This document shows, one piece after another, positions 1-5,888 of a DNA stretch of 5,890 bases. Made by a program: the position numbers and the translations under genes. The notes under the pieces are model-generated. The model was not told where the DNA came from, searched no databases, and was given only the letters and a program-made list of their open reading frames with translations. Positions within the stretch are counted from its first letter, which is position 1; each line of letters starts with the position of its first letter. The stretch is from contig CALZNR010000100.1 in the NCBI GenBank assembly GCA_945827565.1, positions 1 to 5,890 of the forward strand, in the 5' to 3' direction. This DNA comes from an uncultured Prevotella sp. (GTDB lineage: Bacteria; Bacteroidota; Bacteroidia; Bacteroidales; Bacteroidaceae).

Positions 1-45
1 ACACACTGCATATCGTCGGCAGCGTCAGATGTGTATAAGAGACAG
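1..45 (+). other. Illumina Nextera adapter and i5 index (assembly contamination)
   Basis: This stretch is synthetic. Bases 1-4 (ACAC) are the end of the P5 oligonucleotide, bases 5-12 (ACTGCATA) match the Nextera i5 index known as S506/N506, bases 13-26 (TCGTCGGCAGCGTC) are the Read 1 transposase tail, and bases 27-45 (AGATGTGTATAAGAGACAG) are the 19-base Tn5 mosaic end. All segments are present without mismatch and in library order, so chance or a natural Tn5 end is excluded. Untrimmed read-through of short inserts into the adapter was probably assembled as the contig end. The adapter also creates a false plus-strand reading frame beginning MYKRQ from base 31 and a false C-terminus on the minus-strand gene. 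Confidence 0.98.
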
Positions 46-1347
46 GTCCAGATTGCGTGCAGCAGGCACAGCCAGTCCTCTGTGCCACACCATGAAGTCG
101 TAGTAATCCTTAGTGCTCATCTCTTCCTCTCCATTATAGGGAGCACCCTGCAGGAAGTATTGTTCAAAGGTTTGCTTATCGTTGTTACTGTTCAGTCCCA
201 GCAGTGTGTTCACCTTTTGTGCCACTTCCTCGCGGGTGCTTGCCCAGTAGGGATAGAGCACTGACGACTTGTCGTTGCCATTGGCAAGGATGTAGTTGAT
301 AACCTCCTCATCTTGCGACATTGCCTTTGCCCATGCCTTGGTGGTATAAAGATAGTGTCGGTCGGAGCGTGTCACGTTAGTGATATTCCAGATGGCATTG
401 GCTCCGGCACCATCCTGCAGCGAGGCACGTGTCATGGCATAGGTGAACTTCTTGATTTTCTTCTGTCCGTCGGCAAGGGTGTACCATGCACTTGCAGCCC
501 AGTCGTTGGCGTCGGTGTCCCAGATGGCAGGATTCAACTTGGCTCCTTGTGCTGCCTGTTCCTGATACACCTGCTTCATCTCGTCAGGGTCGATGGCATC
601 GAGCAGTCCGGTGCCATAGATACCGATGGTTGACTCTAACCGCACCTCATAGTTATTAGGTATAGGGTCGGTGTGGAACGCTGTTTCGGGGATGGTGACC
701 TCTGGATAGATGAGTGCATACTGCTCGCCGTCGGCAAAGGTCATGGGCAGTCCTGACGGCATTTGACTCACCTCTTTCCACTCAATGCTTATCTGATTCT
801 CATCGACAGGCGCCTTAAAGGGGTGCATGGCTTGTGTCTGTGGCATGCCTGTTACCTCGGTGATGTAGGAGTTGGCAGCATAAGCATTTCCGTTTCTATC
901 CACTCCTGCCTGTGGATGGTATATCACCAGCAGATAGCCGTTGCCCATGATGTTGGCACGGTACTGTGTTTGACGCTTGCCATGACCATAGTTGGGATGA
1001 CAGGCAATACAGCTGTTACGTGTCCAAGAGGGGCCCAGACCTTTGCGTGGTGCCTCGGTGATGGTATAGAGGTGTTCAAAATAGTCTTCGCCCTTGTTGA
1101 AACTCTCTTCCATGCCCGCCACATTCAGCACGGCAGGTGCAGCTGCCGAGTAACTGGCATTCTCGGTGGTTCCCAGCTCTCCTCCAGGATACCATTCTTC
1201 AGCACTAAAAACCTCGTTGGCTTGTCCCAGGGCGGGATTGACCTCAACCAATGAACCCAAAGAGGGGTTTGCCTGCTCATCATCAGAACAAGCCATGAGG
1301 CATGTTGCAGTGACGCAACATGCCATCCATAGTGTACTTCTTCTCAT
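46..1347 (-). CDS. Di-heme oxidoreductase (DHOR/DUF1111) lipoprotein, 3' end missing
   Basis: This encodes 434 genuine residues of a c-type-heme lipoprotein of the DUF1111/DHOR family, distant relatives of di-heme peroxidases (often labelled thiol oxidoreductase). A lipoprotein signal peptide ends at the lipobox LMAC (Cys20). Cys20 is followed by SDDE, an acidic start typical of surface-exported Bacteroidota lipoproteins. The heme-binding CxxCH is C113-I-A-C116-H117, in the family context GLGPSWTRNSCIACHPNYGHGKR (residues 103-125). Residues 424-431 (GLAVPAAR) resemble the segment that in this family precedes the second heme motif, so the second CxxCH probably lay in the lost C-terminus. The true stop is unseen: the codons after Asp434 (LSLIHI, then TGA) are adapter. 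The start at 1347 gives a complete lipoprotein signal. It is the last visible gene of the operon, 42 bases after the imelysin gene. The family assignment is good; the substrate is unknown. Confidence 0.87.
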
Positions 1348-1389
1348 CTTGTAATTATTTCAGTGATTTGTATTTCACGCACAGATTGT

Positions 1390-2661
1390 TTACTCCCAGC
1401 TTTCATCATCCTCGAACGCCAGATTCCATATTGTGCTCACATACTTTACGAAGGGCGCAGGCATGTTGGCAATGCTGCCAATGGCCTGTTCATAGGCTGA
1501 CTCTACGGCAGTGTTGGTGTTCTGCAGACCCACATTGGCAAAGAAGCCGTGCATGCTATAGGCGGCAGCGGTGCCATCGGTGGAGCCCAGCCACACGTTG
1601 CGTATCGACCTGATGTTGTCACAGAAGTCGGTGATGGAGTTATAACTGTAGGGAGACTCCACATAACTGATATCTCCGGCACTGAAGGGATTGCTTATCT
1701 TGGCAGTGCCCACCTCATTGGCTATTGCTACACAACTACCCTCATCATCAGAGAGCACCTGTGCGATGGCTGTTTGCAATGTGGGGAAGGTGCTCTTGCT
1801 GCCACTGATGCCAGCATTGACAAGATTGCTGCCATACGACAGTCCGTAGGGCGTGGTGATACTAAGATTTGCAGCTTTCACCACATCGGCTCTACTCTTG
1901 TTGGCAGCTGTTTCTCCCTCCCATGCCACCTGCAATTGGTAGGTGCGCTGCTTCAGCAGGGTGCAGATGGTTTGTGCATACGCCAGTTCCTGTGCACCAC
2001 TGACAGAGGTGAAGTTTTTGTAGGTGTCGTTGCCTTGCAGTTCGCTCACCTGTCTGGGGTTGCCATTGCGAAACAGAATGAACTCGAGGGCATGGAATCC
2101 CAGAATAGTGGCATCTTCGAGAGCCTCTTGCGACATGCCGTTTTTGAAATAGCTGAGCAACAGAGTACGGTTCAGGGGCCAGGAGTCGATAGTGGGATCG
2201 ATATCAAAGTCGCTGGCGGCTCCCATCAGGAAAGCCTCGCTCAGTTCCCAGTACTGTCGTGCTTTTTTAAAGTGATCGCAGGCAGTGTTCACATCGTTTT
2301 GTGTAATGGTACTTGTGTTCAACCCATGCAGGGTAGCCTCCAGCTGCTCCACCTCGTTGCCCAGTTGGGTATAAGTGGGCACAATCACGTTGTTCACAAT
2401 GTTTCGCAGAGTTTCACGCAGATAGTTTTCCTGGTCGGCAGAGAGTTGCGCACTACCGATGGTAGTATTGGCTTTCACCAGTTCGTTGACCAATGTGGCA
2501 CAACTGCCGATGGCGGTGTTGCCATACGCTCTGTTGGTGTAATCGATGTTCGTTTCATCAGTGCCACCATCATTGCTGTTCTCGTCACTGTCAGAGCACG
2601 ATACCATCAGGCAGCCCAGCATTACTGCCATGCTCATCATCCATAGTTTTGTTTTCATCAT
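1390..2661 (-). CDS. Imelysin-family (peptidase M75-like) lipoprotein
   Basis: A complete 423-residue lipoprotein of the imelysin/IrpA family. The signal peptide runs to Cys22 (LMVSC), followed by SDSDE, which suggests export to the outer membrane and possibly the surface. The family's GxHxxE motif is present as G188-F-H190-A-L-E193. Upstream is the typical DPTIDSWPLN block (155-164), and in the second half-domain the conserved NSITDFCDNIRSIRNVWLG (341-359). Imelysins are two-domain helical bundles. Despite the M75 peptidase name, structural work suggests that many bind metal or iron rather than cleave protein, and relatives such as IrpA and EfeO are tied to iron. The gene starts with two ATG codons (2661 and 2658) and either may be used. 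It sits 25 bases after the porin-like gene and 42 bases before the heme oxidoreductase, so co-transcription is very likely. The iron role is inferred from family and context. Confidence 0.9.
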   Translation of the reverse strand: MMKTKLWMMSMAVMLGCLMVSCSDSDENSNDGGTDETNIDYTNRAYGNTAIGSCATLVNELVKANTTIGSAQLSADQENYLRETLRNIVNNVIVPTYTQLGNEVEQLEATLHGLNTSTITQNDVNTACDHFKKARQYWELSEAFLMGAASDFDIDPTIDSWPLNRTLLLSYFKNGMSQEALEDATILGFHALEFILFRNGNPRQVSELQGNDTYKNFTSVSGAQELAYAQTICTLLKQRTYQLQVAWEGETAANKSRADVVKAANLSITTPYGLSYGSNLVNAGISGSKSTFPTLQTAIAQVLSDDEGSCVAIANEVGTAKISNPFSAGDISYVESPYSYNSITDFCDNIRSIRNVWLGSTDGTAAAYSMHGFFANVGLQNTNTAVESAYEQAIGSIANMPAPFVKYVSTIWNLAFEDDESWE

Positions 2662-2686
2662 AACTGTTTAAAATTAAGGCTTTGTG

Positions 2687-4018
2687 TTATAAGAACCATC
2701 CCTCGTAGGCTATTCCCACGTTGAGTGCCGGTTCGTTGTTATAGATACTCTTCAAAAAACGGTGTGAGTACTCTGCCTTCACCACTATCTGCTTCACGGG
2801 ATAGTAGTTCACACCCACTGCCATGCGCTTCACCTCGGTATAGTCGTAGGTGGTGCCTCCCGTTTTAGACGCATAAGGGTTGTATTGCTCATATCTGCCG
2901 AAGAGATACAGCTGCCGCTGCATGCGGCGCATGGCAGGAATTTGCGAGAACAGGTCGTAACCAGCCTCTATGCCCACGGCGTAGGCATTTTTGCTTACAT
3001 AGGCAGAATGTTTGTAGGGCGACTTGCTGTTCAGGCGGTTATATACATATTTTAATTGCTCAGCATCGCTCAAATAGCCATAGTCGGCTTGTCCTCTCAC
3101 CAGCCAGTTGTGCCCTTTGTAGGTAAAGTCGATGGCTCCTATGGCCACCTTGCCCTTGTAGGTGGCATCCACGCCGTTGGCATTGTTGGGATAACTGTTG
3201 CCGATGGAATGGCCATAATATCCGCTCAGTCCTATGCGTAGTCCGCTCACAGAGTAATTGTCTATGCGCATAGCCGCACCGTACTTGTTGGCCACCTCGA
3301 ACTCCAGTGGAGTACTGTTGCCCTTGTTTATCCATCCTGTGTTGGTGAAGTGGTCGGCATTGAGGCCAGCCAGAAACTGCACCTCATACCTGAACGAGCC
3401 GGCCTTTCCCCAGAAGCTGGCACCCGTTTGATGCCAAGTGGATGGCATGATGGTGTTCTCTCCCTCGGGTCGATATACTGTAAAGAAGTTTGTGGGTTCG
3501 TGGTGGGCATTGTTCAGTCCTACAGGCACCACGATATGGCCCAGACGCAGGTTGGCAGCCTTGCACCACGACTTCTGTATCCAGAACTGCTCCAGTTCCA
3601 CCTCTCCTCCTTTCTCGGTCTCTTGTTCCCATTCACCTCCCTCCTCATCTTCTTTCTCATAGGCAGAGCCACTGCCACCATGTTCAAACTCTATCTCAGT
3701 GCCAAAGGTCCACCCCTTGCCAAAGTCATAGCCCAGGTAGATGACAGCATGGGGAACATCGAAGCGCCCGTGCGAGGGATCGTTTTTATGTTGCTCGGGC
3801 TGACTGTATCTGCTCACATGATCGCTGTAGAAATTGCGAGAGAAAGCAATCTCTCCGTAACCTCCGATGCTCAGAGCCTTCTTGGGTTTGTTCTCTTTTT
3901 GCGAGCTGCACTCAACAGCAGATTGTTCTTCCGCAGTTTGTGCTGTAGCGCTTTGCGTGGCGGTGACCATCACGCACACCGCACACGCCATCATCATCTT
4001 TTTCATCGTTTTATTCAT
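2687..4018 (-). CDS. Outer-membrane beta-barrel porin-like protein
   Basis: This encodes 443 residues with a Sec signal peptide (positively charged MNKTMKK, hydrophobic core, probable cleavage after SATAQ, residue 27). The rest shows alternating hydrophobic/polar strands rich in Tyr, Phe, Trp and Gly, as in a barrel (for example LRIGLSGYYG 260-269 and YAVGIEAGYDLF 346-357). It ends on a hydrophobic strand, GIAYEGWFL. The segment LRLGHIVVPVGLNNAHHEP (157-175) followed by FFTVYRPEGE (178-187) resembles a family of Bacteroidota barrels annotated as porins. Residues 121-143 carry eleven Glu and one Asp in an alternating strand-like pattern. The start at 4018 was chosen because it gives a complete signal peptide; Met5 (4006) is an alternative. 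It is the first gene of the operon, with two candidate promoters upstream. The likely role is passage of small solutes or ions across the outer membrane; the substrate is unproven, with iron or another cation favoured by the neighbours. Confidence 0.82.
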   Translation of the reverse strand: MNKTMKKMMMACAVCVMVTATQSATAQTAEEQSAVECSSQKENKPKKALSIGGYGEIAFSRNFYSDHVSRYSQPEQHKNDPSHGRFDVPHAVIYLGYDFGKGWTFGTEIEFEHGGSGSAYEKEDEEGGEWEQETEKGGEVELEQFWIQKSWCKAANLRLGHIVVPVGLNNAHHEPTNFFTVYRPEGENTIMPSTWHQTGASFWGKAGSFRYEVQFLAGLNADHFTNTGWINKGNSTPLEFEVANKYGAAMRIDNYSVSGLRIGLSGYYGHSIGNSYPNNANGVDATYKGKVAIGAIDFTYKGHNWLVRGQADYGYLSDAEQLKYVYNRLNSKSPYKHSAYVSKNAYAVGIEAGYDLFSQIPAMRRMQRQLYLFGRYEQYNPYASKTGGTTYDYTEVKRMAVGVNYYPVKQIVVKAEYSHRFLKSIYNNEPALNVGIAYEGWFL

Positions 4019-4102
4019 TATTTAGGTTTCTTCATCCATACTCTCCGCCACTTCAGCCCACCACAAAAGGGGGGCAGATAGCGGCACAACTGCACTCCAT
4101 TG

Positions 4103-4117
4103 GTTTGCCAGTGCAAA
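4103..4117. repeat. Inverted repeat at operon promoter
   Basis: TTTGC (4104-4108) and GCAAA (4113-4117) form a perfect 5-base inverted repeat with a 4-base spacer, overlapping the downstream end of the proximal -7 box and the expected start point. It could bind a regulator, but arms this short also occur by chance. Confidence 0.3.
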
Positions 4118-4144
4118 GGTATGGCTAATTGAAACACGCTGAAA
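4114..4144 (-). promoter_or_regulatory. Proximal promoter of the porin-imelysin-DHOR operon
   Basis: Read on the minus strand, a perfect Bacteroidota -7 box TACCTTTG lies at 4121-4114. A TTTC (three of four matches to the -33 TTTG) lies at 4144-4141, 19 bases upstream. Transcription would start near 4109, giving a leader of about 90 bases before the start codon at 4018. Confidence 0.6.
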
Positions 4145-4260
4145 TACCTAAAAACAGTGAAAAGGTAATGAGAAGCCCGAGATGCTTTAAAAGCACACAA
4201 TATGCGGCATTTATGCTTAAACTGCAATTAAATTGGATTAAAATAGTATAAATGCGTGCT

Positions 4261-4291
4261 CAAAAGTAATCAGAGTGCTTGCATATTCAAA
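4261..4291 (-). promoter_or_regulatory. Distal minus-strand promoter
   Basis: On the minus strand TTTG (4291-4288) is followed after 19 bases by TACTTTTG (4268-4261). Both boxes match the Bacteroidota consensus perfectly. It would start near 4256 and yield a leader of about 240 bases for the operon, reading through the proximal promoter. It overlaps a plus-strand promoter, so the two may exclude each other. Confidence 0.55.
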
Positions 4292-4309
4292 AAAGATTGC
4301 TTACCTTTG
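4278..4309 (+). promoter_or_regulatory. Plus-strand promoter of a short orphan unit
   Basis: CTTG (4278-4281, three of four -33 bases) is followed after 20 bases by a perfect -7 box TACCTTTG (4302-4309). The expected start is near 4313-4316. No start codon lies between there and the terminator at 4359-4395, so the product would be a short non-coding RNA or a leader. Confidence 0.55.
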
Positions 4310-4315
4310 TAACTG

Positions 4316-4395
4316 ACAACTAAATTTTAATCTATATTTATCATTTTCCTGAGTTTTTAAAAAGAAACCGCCTGTGAAGGTAGTTTCTTTTTTTT
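4316..4395 (+). ncRNA. Candidate small RNA (promoter to terminator, about 80 nt)
   Basis: The segment starts a few bases after a Bacteroidota-type promoter (4278-4309) and ends at the T-tract of a strong hairpin terminator. It contains no ATG; its first half is AU-rich and largely unstructured and its 3' half is the terminator stem, a layout seen in many base-pairing small RNAs. I do not recognise an RNA family. It may instead be a terminated leader upstream of the HU gene, which has its own promoter further down. The 5' end is approximate. Confidence 0.35.
4359..4395 (+). terminator. Rho-independent terminator, possibly bidirectional
   Basis: AAAAAGAAAC (4359-4368) pairs with GTTTCTTTTT (4383-4392) over 10 base pairs. 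An imperfect step and two further CC/GG pairs close a TGTGAA loop. Eight T follow from 4388 to 4395. On the opposite strand the stem is followed by only five T, so weaker termination there is possible. Confidence 0.8.
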
Positions 4396-4398
4396 GTT

Positions 4399-4434
4399 TC
4401 AAACAGCAGCCAACGCAGCCTCAAACAGCAGCCA
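4399..4434. repeat. 14-base direct repeat, 22-base period
   Basis: TCAAACAGCAGCCA occurs at 4399-4412 and exactly again at 4421-4434. A third partial copy of its core, GCAGCC, lies between them at 4415-4420. The repeats start right after the terminator T-tract. The function is unknown; they may be protein-binding sites or a small duplication. Confidence 0.7.
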
Positions 4435-4450
4435 CCATGACATGGGCTGC
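4428..4450 (+). other. Hairpin overlapping the direct repeat
   Basis: GCAGC (4428-4432) pairs with GCTGC (4446-4450). After a two-base bulge, CCA/TGG (possibly CCAT/ATGG) extends the stem. No T-tract follows, so it is not a terminator. The other two GCAGCC copies (4406-4411 and 4415-4420) could pair with the same 3' arm instead. Its role is unknown. Confidence 0.4.
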
Positions 4451-4540
4451 ATTGCATCTGATATCCTCGTTCTGACAAGTATGCTCCATAGCGGAACCAC
4501 GTAAATAGAGCATAATAACATCAACAATACTATATATCTA

Positions 4541-4573
4541 TTTGCAAAAGGTAGGGGTGACATTGTAACTTTG
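4541..4573 (+). promoter_or_regulatory. Promoter of the HU-like gene
   Basis: TTTG (4541-4544), a 21-base spacer and TAACTTTG (4566-4573) match both Bacteroidota promoter boxes perfectly. Transcription should start near 4577-4580, leaving a leader of about 68 bases. No strong Shine-Dalgarno is needed in this phylum; the leader ends A-rich with AAAGGAAAAA a few bases before the ATG. Confidence 0.75.
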
Positions 4574-4575
4574 CA

Positions 4576-4593
4576 TTGTCTTCCGGAGGACAA
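4576..4593. promoter_or_regulatory. 18-base near-palindrome at the HU transcription start
   Basis: TTGTCTTCCGGAGGACAA is palindromic apart from one T/G mismatch pair, which becomes a U-G wobble in RNA. As RNA it folds into a 7-pair stem with a CCGG loop at the predicted 5' end of the HU mRNA, where it could protect the message. As DNA it could be an operator overlapping the start point. Confidence 0.45.
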
Positions 4594-4646
4594 GAGAATA
4601 AACAACAAAGTTACAAACCATTTAAATTTAAGAAAGGAAAAACATT

Positions 4647-5096
4647 ATGGCACTTATGTGTAAACTCTATCAGAACAACAACGAAAAATCATCTGCTTAC
4701 AACAAGTGGTTTGCCCGCACCAGTATGCTTGACACTATGGACCTCAATGCCATGGCAGATGTAATAGAGTCCAACTGTACTGTGAAGCGTGCAGATATAC
4801 TCGCCGTACTCAGCGAGATGGTTGTGACCATGAAGCAGGCATTGCAAGACTCCAAGCGTGTGAAGCTGGACCATTTCGGCACCTTCAAAATGAGCATTTC
4901 TACCATTGCAGCCAACAGTCCGCAAGAGTTCAATCTGGTACAGAATCTGAGAACTATCAGAGTGCTGTTTCAGCCAGAGGTGAAGAAAAACCTGGACGGA
5001 CGCACCCGCGTCTTTACCACTGGAACCAAACTGGAACTGCTGCCTGAGAGCAAGGCATTGAGAGGGGATAAACCGGAAAGTATATCCAACGAATAA
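4647..5096 (+). CDS. HU-like DNA-binding protein (Bacteroidota long form)
   Basis: This encodes 149 residues of the HU/IHF-like superfamily, probably the Bacteroidota HU-HIG type, against about 90 residues for classical HU. Residues 30-68 form the two helices of the HU dimer core (DTMDLNAMADVIESN, then KRADILAVLSEMVVTMKQAL). RVKLDHFGTFKMSI (71-84) is the equivalent of the conserved GFGTF strand of HU. The beta-arm region (about 85-110) lacks the usual RNP-x-TG tip whose proline inserts into DNA, so DNA bending may differ. The polar tail from about residue 130 has no recognised fold. It is presumably a nucleoid-associated or regulatory protein in the cytoplasm. The start at 4647 follows an A-rich AAAGGAAAAA stretch; Met4 (4656) is an in-frame alternative. 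The gene is monocistronic, with its own promoter and a terminator directly after the stop. Confidence 0.85.
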   Translation: MALMCKLYQNNNEKSSAYNKWFARTSMLDTMDLNAMADVIESNCTVKRADILAVLSEMVVTMKQALQDSKRVKLDHFGTFKMSISTIAANSPQEFNLVQNLRTIRVLFQPEVKKNLDGRTRVFTTGTKLELLPESKALRGDKPESISNE

Positions 5097-5098
5097 GT

Positions 5099-5138
5099 AA
5101 AAGAGGCAGGGGCTGAACGCTCCTGCCTCTTTTTTGTT
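5099..5138 (+). terminator. Rho-independent terminator after the HU-like gene
   Basis: AAAAGAGGCAGG (5099-5110) pairs perfectly over 12 bases with CCTGCCTCTTTT (5122-5133). A G-U and a G-C pair can extend the stem, leaving the 7-base loop CTGAACG. A T-rich tail follows (T from 5130 to 5135, then GTTT). The stem begins two bases after the TAA stop. The converging dus gene ends at 5169, and the minus-strand side has four T after the stem, so it may terminate both transcripts. Confidence 0.92.
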
Positions 5139-5168
5139 TATTCCTAACGGCCACTGCTGTGAGTACTG

Positions 5169-5888
5169 CTATTCTTCCTTGCACTGCTCATCTACATACA
5201 GGCCCTGCAATATGGCTGTGAGTTCATCTACCGTGGTGGCCCGGAGCATGGCAATACGTGTGGAGCGAAAGTTGGGAATACCTTTGAAGATAGGGGTGGC
5301 AGCCAGGTGACGACGGGTGTGCAATATGCCACGGTACTCGTCGATGCGATTCACATTGATTTTCAGTTGTTCTATCAGCAGGTTTATCTTGTCGTTGTAA
5401 GAGAGCGGCGGCAGAGCCTTCCCGGGGTGCAACACCTCTTGAATGTCACGGAAAATCCACGGACAGCCAAAGGTGGCACGCCCCACCATCACGCCATCCA
5501 CTCCATAGGTGTCAAAGGCATCGGCTGCCTGCTGGGGCGTGGTGATATCGCCATTGCCGATGATGGGGATATGGATGCGCGGGTTTCTTTTCACCTCGCC
5601 TATCAGTGTCCAATCGGCATTGCCCGTGTACATTTGTGCCCGTGTGCGCCCATGAATGGTGAGTGCCGAAATGCCACAGTCTTGCAATTGTTCTGCCAGG
5701 GTGGTTATTACCAGATTGTCGGAGTTCCATCCCAATCTTGTCTTCACCGTTACGGGCAATTTCACTGCCTGCACCACACGACGTGTTATCTCGAGCATCA
5801 AGGGGATATTTTGCAGCATACCTGCTCCCGCTCCCTTGCCTGCCACCTTTTTCACTGGGCAGCCGAAGTTTAGGTCGATAACATCGGG
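5169..5888 (-). CDS. dusB: tRNA-dihydrouridine synthase (DusB type), 5' part outside window
   Basis: The C-terminal 239 residues of an FMN-dependent enzyme that reduces uridine to dihydrouridine in the D-loop of tRNA, in the cytoplasm. The frame stays open to the window edge: it begins PDVIDLNFGCPVKKV, containing the catalytic cysteine of the Dus signature (NxGCP), so the GTG at 5855 is an internal valine and not a start. Further signatures in order are TVKTRLGW (flavin-contacting Lys), the TIHGRTRAQMYTG block with its conserved His-Gly-Arg, PIIGNGDI (phosphate binding) and GVMVGRATFGCPWIF. The C-terminal helical part RRHLAATPIFKGIPNFR fits DusB. Dus proteins are usually about 320-340 residues, so roughly 80-100 N-terminal residues are missing. 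It ends with TAG at 5169-5171 and converges with the HU-like gene. DusB rather than another Dus is judged from motif similarity. Confidence 0.92.
   Translation of the reverse strand, partial: PDVIDLNFGCPVKKVAGKGAGAGMLQNIPLMLEITRRVVQAVKLPVTVKTRLGWNSDNLVITTLAEQLQDCGISALTIHGRTRAQMYTGNADWTLIGEVKRNPRIHIPIIGNGDITTPQQAADAFDTYGVDGVMVGRATFGCPWIFRDIQEVLHPGKALPPLSYNDKINLLIEQLKINVNRIDEYRGILHTRRHLAATPIFKGIPNFRSTRIAMLRATTVDELTAILQGLYVDEQCKEE

Larger units (their letters stand above)
4019..4646. other. Gene-free divergent regulatory region
   Basis: These 628 bases separate the minus-strand operon from the plus-strand HU gene. I see no convincing coding gene. The short minus-strand frames at 4018-4227 and 4399-4608 lack family features and overlap promoter or terminator elements. 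The left part is AT-rich with several small palindromes (4183-4195 TGCTTTAAAAGCA; 4225-4235 CAATTAAATTG) that could be operators or chance. The middle holds overlapping divergent promoters and a terminator; the right part holds a repeat with a hairpin and the HU promoter. No clear Fur-type box was seen. Confidence 0.75.

Noticed and set aside
27..45. Tn5 mosaic end read as a natural transposon end
   Set aside because: It sits inside the complete Nextera adapter with a library index, so it is a sequencing reagent and not a mobile element.
1549..2646. 365-residue plus-strand open frame opposite the imelysin gene
   Set aside because: It is fully antisense to a gene with clear family motifs and a lipobox, has no recognisable domain, and is explained by codon bias on the opposite strand.
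3350..4081. 243-residue plus-strand open frame opposite the porin-like gene
   Set aside because: It is the shadow of the real barrel gene; its apparent hydrophobic segments come from complementing strand codons.
4018..4227. 69-residue minus-strand frame just upstream of the porin-like gene
   Set aside because: It spans the proximal promoter and leader, with no signal peptide or domain; it looks like a chance frame.
4183..4235. Small AT-rich palindromes as Fur or other regulator boxes
   Set aside because: The arms are only 5-6 bases long in AT-rich DNA and do not match a Fur consensus convincingly.
4399..4608. 69-residue minus-strand frame with hydrophobic stretches
   Set aside because: It lies across the HU promoter and the repeat region, has no minus-strand promoter that I can see, and resembles no known protein.
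5307..5873. 188-residue plus-strand open frame opposite dusB
   Set aside because: It is antisense to a well-conserved enzyme and shows no coherent protein features.
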